In this document: positions 1 to 7,550 of the stretch, in pieces
How the letters are laid out: every line of letters starts with the position of its first letter
Numbering within the stretch: position 1 is the first letter of the stretch
Assembly: GCA_029821515.1 (NCBI GenBank)
Contig: JALGTD010000062.1
Coordinates: 1 to 9,943 of the forward strand
From: Candidatus Zipacnadia bacterium
GTDB lineage: Bacteria; Armatimonadota; Zipacnadia; Zipacnadales; Zipacnadaceae
Direction: 5' to 3'
DNA: 9,943 nucleotides
Made by a program: the position numbers and the translations under genes
Notes under the pieces: model-generated
Database searches by the model: none
What the model was told of the DNA's origin: nothing
What the model saw: only the letters and a program-made list of their open reading frames with translations

Positions 1-110
1 TCCTCAGCTTCCTGGGGATCTTCCAGCATCCGATATATCACGCTGTAGACGCGCTCGTAGTTAGCCTGAATAACTTTATGAAATTCTGCTGAGTCGTGCT
101 GGTCGTTCAA
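1..110 (-). CDS. ECF-type RNA polymerase sigma factor, N-terminal fragment (runs off the left edge)
   Basis: Only the first 36 codons lie in the window. The translation has the look of sigma-70 region 2.1/2.2 of extracytoplasmic-function sigma factors: EFHKVIQANYERVY, then a YRMLEDPQEAE stretch, matching the family pattern of an aromatic-rich helix followed by YRML and an acidic AED-like end. Such proteins direct RNA polymerase to a small regulon, often one responding to envelope stress. The start is inferred as TTG at 110-108. It lies seven bases after an AGGA Shine-Dalgarno (121-118), and an in-frame TAA at 143-141 blocks any much longer N-terminus. It reads in the same direction as tamB but after a 217-base gap and with its own promoter, so it probably begins a new transcription unit. 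Another helix-rich sigma-70 subgroup is possible, since regions 3 and 4 are not visible. Confidence 0.72.
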   Translation of the reverse strand, partial: MNDQHDSAEFHKVIQANYERVYSVIYRMLEDPQEAE

Positions 111-121
111 GGACAGGTCCT
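110..121. promoter_or_regulatory. 12-bp dyad covering the ribosome binding site and first base of the sigma factor start codon
   Basis: The plus strand reads AGGACAGGTCCT, with five-base perfect arms around a two-base centre. On the coding strand it contains the AGGA Shine-Dalgarno and ends on the first base of the TTG start codon. It could serve as a DNA operator, because the two-base centre is too tight for an RNA hairpin within one transcript. It may also be chance, as short dyads are common. Confidence 0.3.
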
Positions 122-155
122 GTGGGCTGTAACCTATTATTTATAAGTTGCAGCA

Positions 156-164
156 ATTATACCA
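156..164 (-). promoter_or_regulatory. Extended -10 promoter for the sigma factor gene
   Basis: On the minus strand the sequence reads TGGTATAAT: a perfect -10 hexamer (161-156) preceded by the TGn extended -10 element (164-162). No good -35 box is present at the usual distance; the best is TGGCAA at 185-180, three of six matches with an 18-base spacer. That fits extended -10 promoters, which need the -35 less. The predicted transcript would start near 149 and give a leader of about 40 bases before the TTG start. The rest of the 111-327 gap shows no convincing hairpin-plus-T-tract terminator for the upstream tamB gene. Confidence 0.6.
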
Positions 165-327
165 CAGATGTCCTGCCGCTTGCCACCGACCGGCGCTCGC
201 TACAGGTGCGGCAGCCTCTATTTAGACAGTCAATCAATGGACCAGTTCCGCAGCTACCTGCAAAACCGAGGGATTCGCCACTCATTTGCCGAGCGCAAAG
301 CAGCAAGGTTGGCCGGTACACGCAAAG

Positions 328-3300
328 TCAAAAGCTGCGAGTGTAGCTGATGCGGAACTGGACATCGCTCTTCTCATCAGTGGTGAAGCTGACTCGGAAT
401 TTGCGAGGCAGCTCGTAGGAGAGCCCCAGATCCCACTTATCTTCGGTCTCGGAGACGACGGTGTGGCGGTAGTTTACCAGCAGATCCTCCATCACATATT
501 TGCCAATGTGAACATCAATCGGCTGATCAAATCCAAACATTACGGTGAACTGATCAAGCCCCAGGGCCTGTTTGATCTGCTCTTCAATAGGGCGGAATAC
601 TGCCGTCCGGAACCCGGCGGCTAGCAGTCCGGTGAACTGCTGAGAGAACATATCAGTAAGGCTGCCCCCGCCCTCGCCAGTCACCAGGCCCAGCGGCCCG
701 GTGCCAATAATCTGATAAAGCTGGTTTTCACTAAGTGGCGGCCGCGAGCTTAGAGTCAGGTTGATATTGTTGGGCAAATTCCCGTCGATATTGATGAATA
801 TGGTCAGTTGATCTATCTGCCGGCCGTCAACCATGGCCGAGGGGATAAGCTGGCGAGCTTCTCCCCAGATGCGGCCCGACAACGCCAGTTCCATCGGCTC
901 GCGGTACTCGCCGGGCTTGGGCCCGTAGTGGTATTGGACGCCCATCTCCGCGATGTGTACCAATCCGGTAGGAACGCTGGCCCGACCCGGTGTAAACTCC
1001 ACCAGGCCGGTAATAAGCGGCCGCTGCGGGCTGCCCGTGAGATGAGCTACAGTGGTGTTGGCTTGCAGAGGTGCAGTAAGACCCGGCGTTTTGAGCACGA
1101 CGTTCTCGCCCAGCACAACTTCAATGTCAAATTGCGGCGCCGGCCGCTGCGGCCCCCAACTGTAGGTTGGGCCACCGCCCCCACCGCCAGCCGGTGGCGC
1201 CACTCGCGCCTGGGAGGGGACAATCCGCCCCATCGCAATGGCAGGTTGACCCTTGGCAGGGTTGCTGACAGTTATCATACCGTCGAGCTGACCCTTGAAT
1301 ACCGGAGCATAGTTGACAGTAGCACCAACCAATTCAATCTCAAGATCTACCTCATTGTTGGCTAGCTGCACGTAATCGAACTTGTTTATTCGGGTATGGC
1401 CTGCAAGCCTCACCGCCCCTTCCCCGAGATTGCCGGCGAGCTTCTCGATCGTGACAAGTTGCGAGCGATCGGGCTGAGTTTTCATAGTGATTCGTCCGAC
1501 CAGCTCGCGGATAATGCTCTCGCCCAACAGCGTCTGCTGCGGGGAGCTGATCTGCAGGGCCAAGTCAAACTGATTGTGCCAGAAGGAAGTAAGCTGGGTC
1601 AGAGCCACGCTGCCGCCCAATTTAGCCTCCGTATTATCCAACCGAACCTGGGCCGAGCTAATATCAATAACATTGTGGCCGTCACGGCGGTCGAGGGTAA
1701 TGTTTGCATTGAAGTCTTCAAAGCCTGTATGCCACCCGGGCGGAGCGATTTTTCCCTCAGAGACCCGCAAATAGCCTTCAATAGCAGGATCGTCCAGCCG
1801 GCCGCTGATATTGATTTCACTGTCCACCCGCCCGCGGGCCCGCAACTGGCCCCACAGCGTTTGGTCAGGCTCTTTTTCGGCTCGCGCCCGCACAAACTCA
1901 TCAAGAAGCGCCGGGAAAAAGCCCAAGTCAGTATTCTCAAGCTTGCCCACGAGTTCAATATGCCCCTCAGGATCCAGGCCCAGCGGCTTCCAGCGGACGG
2001 GCAGCTTGCCACGCAGAACGATCTCCTGCTCACCACGCTTAAGCAACAGCATATCAATGTCCAGGCCAGTCTCATCCAGGCTGAGCACCGGAATGTTGGC
2101 CTGGTCAAACTTGATGCCCTCAAATGTGGGGCTGTCGACAAACACACTACCGCGAAAGGAAGGCCGACGCGTGGGGCCGCTGGCCGCCACCGTAATGACT
2201 CCAATCGTCCCGCCCATAGAAATTTCTTCGGGGAGCCATTGCCGCCACAGCGCGATATTGAAGTTAGTGCCGTCCGCCAGTAGCGACAGTTCGCCGTCGG
2301 GATCAATGTTGCCCTCAACGGTCAGCAGACCCTCGCCCTGAGTGATATCAGCCAAGATGTCGTGGACCGCCACCAGTTGCCCATCCGCAATCTGCACGGT
2401 ACACTCGCCACTGACATCAGGCAGGGCTTTACGGTCAAAGCTAAGCTCGGTCAGCTCCGCTTGAAGATAGGCAGTCATCTGCTCAGCAGAACCTTCCAGC
2501 GCCACGGCCAGGTCAGTATCCCCCAGGGCGCGCAAAGCCAGGCCACGCAACCGCTTTGCAATTTCACTGCTGCCTGACGCGCCGCCCACCAGCTTACTAA
2601 CCGGTGCCGCCACGCGCAATATCCGGCTGATGTGTCCCCCAGACAACTCTACATACGCCCTACCCTGTTTCTGTTCCCACTGGTAGTCACCACCAGCCCG
2701 AACCTGACCGCCAGCTACCTGTAAGGTAGTATCCTGCAGGGAGACCTTCCCCTGCTCGACGATAATCATCGTGTCAATAGCACTAACCTGCTGGTCCCCT
2801 ATCACCAGGCGGGGAACCAGCAGATGGGCCTGTCCAACTATCCCCTGTGGACTGCTGCGGATCACAGCCTCGGGCAAGTCCACCCGGCCAGCGATTTCCA
2901 CATTGGTCTCTTCAGGAGAGATGATAGACTGTAGATCAATATTCTCCGCAGAAAACTGGAGGGTGAAGTCGGGCTGGGTGTACTGGCCGGCGACCAGTTG
3001 CTGCCATCGCCCCAAGTACCCTTCCAAGCTGATTGCTGCGCCGGCCAGCTTCAGATTCCCCTCCTGGATGCGTAGGCGGTCCTCATCCGCCGCAACAGTC
3101 AGCTCCATATCTGTGATCGGATAGGGGCCATAGTACCCATACGGGATGGCCAACTGCGCGGTGATTTCGGGGCGCTGCATTGTTCCGGAAACCGTCACAC
3201 CGACCTCGCTAACCCCACTTAGCGGAGGGTCAAGCCCGAGATGGTCGCTTATTTCCTGAAGCCCGAAGCCCACCACCTTCAGATCAGCGGCCACTGGCAT

Positions 3301-5517
3301 CTGCTGGGCCTGGGGGCTTAGCCCACCCAATCGCCCGCTGCCTGCTATCATCGCCGGCCCGCGGGATACCAGCAACTCGTCCAGCACCACCGCCGACTGC
3401 TCAACGGTGGCGCGAACACACAGGGCGTCAGTAGCGAATTGCTGGCTGCCGGCACCGAAGGCCACCAGTTCGGCATTACCGATCAAATCTTCCATCGTTC
3501 CGGTCACATCAGCCCGCACGAAGGCCACACCAGACAGGCCTGGACGACCAAGTTGCCGCCCCCAGTCAGCCAGATTCAGCTCAGCAGCGCTGACCTTCAG
3601 GTCCATTTTCTGCTCGCGACTGACAGCTCCCTGCACCCACACCTGGCCCTTGGGGTCGCTAACCCTAACCAATCGCAGATGCAGATTGGCCTCGCGCAAC
3701 TCCCACAGGCCCGTGACCTGTTGGACGGTAACATCTCGGAAACAAAGGTCGCCTACCCGCGTCCGGCCAATTATGTGCGGCTTGCCCCCCCTGACTTCGC
3801 CGGCCAGCAGAAGGTTGGCCTGGCCGCTTAAATCGCCCGGGTCCAGCCCCGGGATCTGCTGAAGACTGGCCAGTTGTAAATCGCGGCCAGCCAGATCGAA
3901 GTAAATCTGTGGGTGGTCATCCTCATCCCAAACTGCAAGCGCCTGGCCGATGACCTTCCCTCCGGCTACCTCCGCCTGCAGGTTAGAGAGACGCACCGTG
4001 TTGCCCGCCATCTGTAGGCGGCCTTGCAGGTTATCAAGCGGCAGATCGTCAACGGTGGCGCGTCTGACTTGCACAGCGGTTTCCAGCACTGGCATCGCAC
4101 CGGCGTAGGCCAGGTTCAGTTCAACGTTCTGCAGGTCGCTAATATGAACCGTGTGCTGCGTAGAACCGTCAGCGGATTCGTCTGGAATTGTCCACGGAGC
4201 GGGACTGAGCTGCGCGGCGCTGACCTGCGCAGCGATAGCCGGGCTTGCTACACTGGGGATGGACGCCTGCACCTGCAGGCCGCTAACCGCCACGGGAAAA
4301 TCATCCTGGATAACGAGGTTGGTCATCCCCCGACTGCGCACCGCTAACTCAACCGAGGGGTCTGCCAGTTGACCGATGACCTGCAAATCGGCATTGAGCC
4401 GACCAGCGTCCCCCAGCAGGTTCACTGCCTGGTGGGAGTTAGGTGGCAGCAACTCCAGCACAGATTCGGGGGCCAGATTGGACACTCGTGCCGTCAAGTC
4501 AACGGTCAGGTCAGACCAATCAAACAGGCTGCCGGTTGCCTGTACGCCAGCTCCTGCCCATGTACCGGACAGAGTCTGAATATTCGCACCCGCTGGCGTG
4601 ACACTTGCCCGGGCGTCGAATCGCACTGGCCCGCGCAGAGCAGCTACCCGTGCGGTGGCGTCCTTCACCGTGGCCGAGGCGAAGTAGTCAAGGCCCCTGC
4701 TTGACTCAGGATCTATTCCCCACCAGACAGTGAAGCGACCGTCAATGGTCCCTCCAGTCAGATCAAAACCGGGAGAGCGGACGAATTGCTCATACCACCA
4801 GGGGGCATCAACGCCCCGCAGTTTTCCGTCCACGGCAAAGGTGTTCGTCGCAGTGTCGGCGCGAACGTCCAACTCAGCGGCAGCGAAACGCTGATTGGTA
4901 GAGCCAGCCTCCAGGTGAACGTACAGGGGCCCGTACTGGCTAATGAGAACCTCGCCGCTAACATCAGTAAGTCGCAGCTCCAGAGGGCGGCCATCATGGG
5001 TGGGGGCGGCTTCGTCGTATAAGTCAAGTACACTGCTGGTAATGACCACCTGGCCGCGGAAGCGCTCCTCGGGCGGAATCACTCGAGGTGGTTCGGGCGG
5101 CAGGAAGATTTGGGTGAGGTTGATGATGCCTTGCTCGTCGCGCGCGACATCGGCATAGGCTCTGTCTATCTCCACTCGCGGGATGCAAGCCAGCGGCGGC
5201 CGGCCACGGATTATTGCGAATAGATCGTAGTCTACCCGAATCCGCTCGGCAGCCAGCACCACGCCGTCGGCCAGGTGCTCACCGGCGGCGATGGCCAGAT
5301 CATTTATGACCACGCCGCTCAGCAAGTTGCCCTCGACGGCGCCGACCTGGACCTCCCGCCCGGTGCGCTGAGCCAGTTGCTCAGCAATTACCGCACGCAA
5401 CTGGGCGCGCGCCCAGCGGCTTTGGCCGGCCAGGTAGACCGCGCCAATGCCCCCGACCACAACGAGCACCAACAATATTAGGAGGGCCTTCTTTGTGCGT
5501 CGCAACACACCAATCAC
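328..5517 (-). CDS. tamB: TamB-like translocation/assembly module protein (AsmA/DUF490 superfamily), 1729 aa
   Basis: TamB-family proteins are inner-membrane-anchored periplasmic proteins. They form a long beta-sheet groove thought to carry phospholipids to the outer membrane and to work with a BamA-type partner. Here a basic N-terminus (RRTKK) precedes one hydrophobic anchor at about residues 10-30. Then comes an AsmA-like start: helix 34-50 and a TGREVQVGAVEGNLLSG stretch at 52-68. The middle is almost all beta and contains recurring units of the form G-x(6-9)-V-x-G-x(4)-P-x-I/F-x-G (near 372, 565, 663, 768, 1102, 1223 and 1483). The C-terminal TamB domain (about 1390-1729) has the typical LTGSPQRPLITGLVEFTPG segment, YQIIGTGPLGL at 1601-1611 and a final aromatic strand ending in Phe. 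E. coli TamB is about 1259 residues, so this one is unusually long. Oddities are a six-glycine run at 1444-1449 and helical inserts near 965-1000 and 1202-1216. The start is GTG; an in-frame TAA two codons upstream rules out a longer form. No BamA/TamA gene is in view. Confidence 0.9.
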   Translation of the reverse strand: MIGVLRRTKKALLILLVLVVVGGIGAVYLAGQSRWARAQLRAVIAEQLAQRTGREVQVGAVEGNLLSGVVINDLAIAAGEHLADGVVLAAERIRVDYDLFAIIRGRPPLACIPRVEIDRAYADVARDEQGIINLTQIFLPPEPPRVIPPEERFRGQVVITSSVLDLYDEAAPTHDGRPLELRLTDVSGEVLISQYGPLYVHLEAGSTNQRFAAAELDVRADTATNTFAVDGKLRGVDAPWWYEQFVRSPGFDLTGGTIDGRFTVWWGIDPESSRGLDYFASATVKDATARVAALRGPVRFDARASVTPAGANIQTLSGTWAGAGVQATGSLFDWSDLTVDLTARVSNLAPESVLELLPPNSHQAVNLLGDAGRLNADLQVIGQLADPSVELAVRSRGMTNLVIQDDFPVAVSGLQVQASIPSVASPAIAAQVSAAQLSPAPWTIPDESADGSTQHTVHISDLQNVELNLAYAGAMPVLETAVQVRRATVDDLPLDNLQGRLQMAGNTVRLSNLQAEVAGGKVIGQALAVWDEDDHPQIYFDLAGRDLQLASLQQIPGLDPGDLSGQANLLLAGEVRGGKPHIIGRTRVGDLCFRDVTVQQVTGLWELREANLHLRLVRVSDPKGQVWVQGAVSREQKMDLKVSAAELNLADWGRQLGRPGLSGVAFVRADVTGTMEDLIGNAELVAFGAGSQQFATDALCVRATVEQSAVVLDELLVSRGPAMIAGSGRLGGLSPQAQQMPVAADLKVVGFGLQEISDHLGLDPPLSGVSEVGVTVSGTMQRPEITAQLAIPYGYYGPYPITDMELTVAADEDRLRIQEGNLKLAGAAISLEGYLGRWQQLVAGQYTQPDFTLQFSAENIDLQSIISPEETNVEIAGRVDLPEAVIRSSPQGIVGQAHLLVPRLVIGDQQVSAIDTMIIVEQGKVSLQDTTLQVAGGQVRAGGDYQWEQKQGRAYVELSGGHISRILRVAAPVSKLVGGASGSSEIAKRLRGLALRALGDTDLAVALEGSAEQMTAYLQAELTELSFDRKALPDVSGECTVQIADGQLVAVHDILADITQGEGLLTVEGNIDPDGELSLLADGTNFNIALWRQWLPEEISMGGTIGVITVAASGPTRRPSFRGSVFVDSPTFEGIKFDQANIPVLSLDETGLDIDMLLLKRGEQEIVLRGKLPVRWKPLGLDPEGHIELVGKLENTDLGFFPALLDEFVRARAEKEPDQTLWGQLRARGRVDSEINISGRLDDPAIEGYLRVSEGKIAPPGWHTGFEDFNANITLDRRDGHNVIDISSAQVRLDNTEAKLGGSVALTQLTSFWHNQFDLALQISSPQQTLLGESIIRELVGRITMKTQPDRSQLVTIEKLAGNLGEGAVRLAGHTRINKFDYVQLANNEVDLEIELVGATVNYAPVFKGQLDGMITVSNPAKGQPAIAMGRIVPSQARVAPPAGGGGGGPTYSWGPQRPAPQFDIEVVLGENVVLKTPGLTAPLQANTTVAHLTGSPQRPLITGLVEFTPGRASVPTGLVHIAEMGVQYHYGPKPGEYREPMELALSGRIWGEARQLIPSAMVDGRQIDQLTIFINIDGNLPNNINLTLSSRPPLSENQLYQIIGTGPLGLVTGEGGGSLTDMFSQQFTGLLAAGFRTAVFRPIEEQIKQALGLDQFTVMFGFDQPIDVHIGKYVMEDLLVNYRHTVVSETEDKWDLGLSYELPRKFRVSFTTDEKSDVQFRISYTRSF

Positions 5518-5585
5518 TCGTTACTTCCCAACAACAGGCTACCAAGACGTACCGTCGGGCTATTGCAACCTGAACTCAGCCGCAT
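5514..5585 (-). CDS. Possible 23-codon leader micro-ORF coupled to the tamB start
   Basis: Within the 83-base lipA-tamB gap, an ATG at 5585-5583 opens a 23-codon frame (MRLSSGCNSPTVRLGSLLLG, then SNE). Its TGA stop (5516-5514) overlaps the tamB GTG start as GTGA. A purine-rich AAAGGG lies only two bases before the ATG (5593-5588), which is a close but possible Shine-Dalgarno. tamB itself has only a weak GGAAG before its GTG, so coupling by terminating ribosomes is plausible. The same four-base stop/start overlap occurs twice elsewhere in this gene cluster. The peptide matches nothing I recognise, and a chance ORF of this size is easy to obtain, so the call is tentative. Confidence 0.28.
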   Translation of the reverse strand: MRLSSGCNSPTVRLGSLLLGSNE

Positions 5586-5600
5586 AACCCTTTCTGTCAG

Positions 5601-6509
5601 CTATTTCGCCAAGACTGCGCGGGCGGCCTCCGCCGCGTGATAGCTACTGCGCACAAAGGGGCCGGATAGCACGTAGGCCAACCCGGCCTGCACTCCCCAT
5701 TGCTCGTAGAGGTCAAACTCGTCGGGAGGAACATAGCGACTGACCGGGCGGTGGCGGCGGGTGGGCTGCAGATACTGGCCGATGGTCAATATGCTGACGC
5801 CAACATCAGCTAAATCCGTCATCGTCTGGCGAATTTCATCGTTGGCCTCCCCCATCCCGACAATAAGCCCAGACTTGGTCGGGATGTGAGGAGCAATCTG
5901 GCCGGCGGCAGCCAGCATACCCAACGAGCGGTCGTAATCAGCCTGGGGACGAATCTCAGACTGGAGGCGGCGGACGGTCTCAACATTATGATTGAAGACA
6001 GTCGGCTCGGCTTCCAGCACCCGGGCAAGCGCGGATTTGTCTCCGCCGAAGTCGGAGGTCAACACCTCCACGCCGGCAGCGGGCAGACGGTCGCGAATTG
6101 CCTGGATAGTCGCCACGAAATGGCTGGCTCCACCGTCGGGCAGGTCATCACGAGTCACGCAGGTGACCACGACGAAATCCAGACCCAGGTCAACGGCGGC
6201 CTCGGCGACATGCTGCGGTTCCTGCGAGTCAAGCGGCTGAGGGCGGCCGCTATCAATGGCACAGAAGCGGCAATTGCGGGTGCAGACCGTGCCCATTATC
6301 AGAAAAGTGGCGGTGCCGTGGCTGTAACACTCGCCGATGTTGGGGCAATGAGCCTGCTCGCAGACGGTGGCCACGCCATAACTGCCCAGCCGCCGGCTGG
6401 TCTTTTCGGTAAGCGCAGCCTTCTTTACCTTAACTCGCAGCCACGGCGGTAGCGGGCCGGCAGTGTCTGCTTTTGGTTCAGTTGTTAACAGTATTGGATG
6501 ATGGGTCAT
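5601..6509 (-). CDS. lipA: Lipoyl synthase, radical SAM, 302 aa
   Basis: LipA inserts two sulfur atoms into octanoyl groups on lipoyl-carrier proteins (E2 of 2-oxoacid dehydrogenases, GcvH), using S-adenosylmethionine and sacrificing its auxiliary iron-sulfur cluster. All signature residues are visible. The auxiliary-cluster motif CEQAHCPNIGEC gives C50, C55 and C61. The radical SAM motif CTRNCRFC gives C76, C80 and C83. The C-terminal RSSY (287-290) supplies the serine that ligates the auxiliary cluster. RDDLPDGGA (120-128) and the FNHNVETV segment (172-179) are also typical. The length is normal for the family. The start is ATG, 18 bases after the thiL stop, with AGGA (CAGGACC context) upstream. 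Small departures from the usual pattern are TSDF at 151-154, where TPDF or IPDF is common, and an extra cysteine at 117. No lipB is next to it, so the octanoyl donor step must be encoded elsewhere. Confidence 0.97.
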   Translation of the reverse strand: MTHHPILLTTEPKADTAGPLPPWLRVKVKKAALTEKTSRRLGSYGVATVCEQAHCPNIGECYSHGTATFLIMGTVCTRNCRFCAIDSGRPQPLDSQEPQHVAEAAVDLGLDFVVVTCVTRDDLPDGGASHFVATIQAIRDRLPAAGVEVLTSDFGGDKSALARVLEAEPTVFNHNVETVRRLQSEIRPQADYDRSLGMLAAAGQIAPHIPTKSGLIVGMGEANDEIRQTMTDLADVGVSILTIGQYLQPTRRHRPVSRYVPPDEFDLYEQWGVQAGLAYVLSGPFVRSSYHAAEAARAVLAK

Positions 6510-6527
6510 AATCTGCGGGTCCTGTCC

Positions 6528-7532
6528 TCAGTAGCTGGCGAAATGATCCCAACCGCCGCGATCCAGTTCGATTTCATTGCCGGCGGCGTCTACCACCGTT
6601 ACACCTTTGCCAGCAGTGACAAAGCCAATTTCAGTCAATTTGACGCCCTCGGCTTCGACCAAGGTGAGGGCCTGTTCTACTGAATCACGGGGCAGGGCCA
6701 GAAGCAATTCATATTCCTCCCCGCCGGTCAACGCCCATCGCAAGGCATCGGCACCAGCCTCCGTAGCTACCTGACGGCAGGTTTCCGCGACTGGAATGTG
6801 CGCCGCCTGGATAGTTAACGCAACCGCGCTGGCTTCGGCGATGTGCGCGGCGTCCTGAACCAGCCCATCGCTAATGTCAATGGCGCAGGGCGGCTGGGGC
6901 AGTTGCTGCAAGCACCGGGCAACGGCAAATTGCGGAGTGGGCCGGATAAAGCACTCACGCAGCGCCGGCGGCAGGCCGTCAGCATTCTGAACTGTACCGC
7001 TCTCCAGCAGGTGCAGAGCAGCGGCGGCCCCGCCCAGCGTATCAGTTACCAGCAGTACATCACCGGGTTGAGCGGTGCTGCGTAACCAGGGCTGCTGCCC
7101 CTGGCCCACTGCGACTACGTCCAAATATATTCGGTCGGGGCTGGCGCAAGTGTCGCCGCCGGCAAGAGTAGCACCGTGCTCGGTGGCGGCCTCGTGAACT
7201 GCACAGATAAGCTGCTCAGCGAAGGCGGCTTCTTCTGTCGAGGGCAGGCCGGCTGAGACAAAAACGGCGAGGGCCTCTCCACCCATCGCCGCTATGTCGC
7301 TCAAAGCTGCACCTACGGCTCGCCAGCCAATTTGACTGGCAGTCAGCCACTGGCGGCGGAAATGCTGGCCTTCGAGGTAGGCGTCAGTGGTGACCAGCAG
7401 GTAGCCGGCACTGGGAGCTTCCAGCACCGCCGCATCGTCGCCAATGCCGACAACTACCGGCTCCTGACCAGCACCGACAGCCTCAGCGATCCGGGCTATC
7501 AGACCAAATTCACCCAGCTCATGCAGCCGCAC
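6528..7532 (-). CDS. thiL: Thiamine-monophosphate kinase, 334 aa
   Basis: ThiL phosphorylates thiamine monophosphate with ATP to give thiamine diphosphate, the last step of thiamine cofactor synthesis, in the cytoplasm. It belongs to the PurM/SelD-like ATP-binding superfamily. Visible motifs are GIGDDAAVL (29-37), TTDAYLEGQHF (48-58), the LSDIAAMGG nucleotide/metal-binding segment (77-85), LAGGDT (123-128), DVLLVTDTLGG (158-168), DISDGL (219-224) and TGGEEYELL (269-277), followed by the GWDHF-type C-terminus (327-331). The length matches the family. The start is GTG, 18 bases after the stop of the upstream 115-residue gene, with GAGGA about six bases before it. The usual DMLVEGVHF reads DAYLEGQHF here, a modest substrate-pocket variation. 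It lies directly before lipA; both products are cofactors of pyruvate and 2-oxoglutarate dehydrogenases, so co-expression makes sense. Confidence 0.96.
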   Translation of the reverse strand: MRLHELGEFGLIARIAEAVGAGQEPVVVGIGDDAAVLEAPSAGYLLVTTDAYLEGQHFRRQWLTASQIGWRAVGAALSDIAAMGGEALAVFVSAGLPSTEEAAFAEQLICAVHEAATEHGATLAGGDTCASPDRIYLDVVAVGQGQQPWLRSTAQPGDVLLVTDTLGGAAAALHLLESGTVQNADGLPPALRECFIRPTPQFAVARCLQQLPQPPCAIDISDGLVQDAAHIAEASAVALTIQAAHIPVAETCRQVATEAGADALRWALTGGEEYELLLALPRDSVEQALTLVEAEGVKLTEIGFVTAGKGVTVVDAAGNEIELDRGGWDHFASY

Positions 7533-7550
7533 TGCGGTCCTCGGAATCTG

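Noticed and set aside
157..285. A 42-codon minus-strand ORF with four cysteines between tamB and the sigma gene
   Set aside because: No Shine-Dalgarno before its ATG, ends inside the sigma promoter -10 box, and resembles no known small protein; most likely chance.
165..327. Intrinsic terminator after tamB
   Set aside because: Only four-base stems such as GCAG/CTGC were found, with no following T-tract.
168..350. A 60-codon plus-strand ORF across the tamB end with a helix-like RKAARLAGTRK stretch
   Set aside because: No ribosome site, overlaps the tamB 3' end on the other strand, no recognisable domain.
808..1365. A 185-codon plus-strand frame opposite the tamB 3' part
   Set aside because: Composition is rich in Arg, Pro and His as in typical antisense shadows; no motif seen.
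1396..2283. A 295-codon open frame on the plus strand opposite tamB
   Set aside because: It lies wholly antisense to a well-supported TamB frame, has no recognisable domain or clear ribosome site, and long antisense frames are expected in GC-rich genes.
5540..5568. TTGCAA and TTGGTA spaced by 17 bases in the lipA-tamB gap as a promoter for tamB
   Set aside because: The -10-like hexamer matches the consensus poorly; not enough to call a promoter.
5886..6452. A 188-codon plus-strand frame opposite lipA
   Set aside because: Fully antisense to lipA, whose catalytic motifs are intact; no domain seen.
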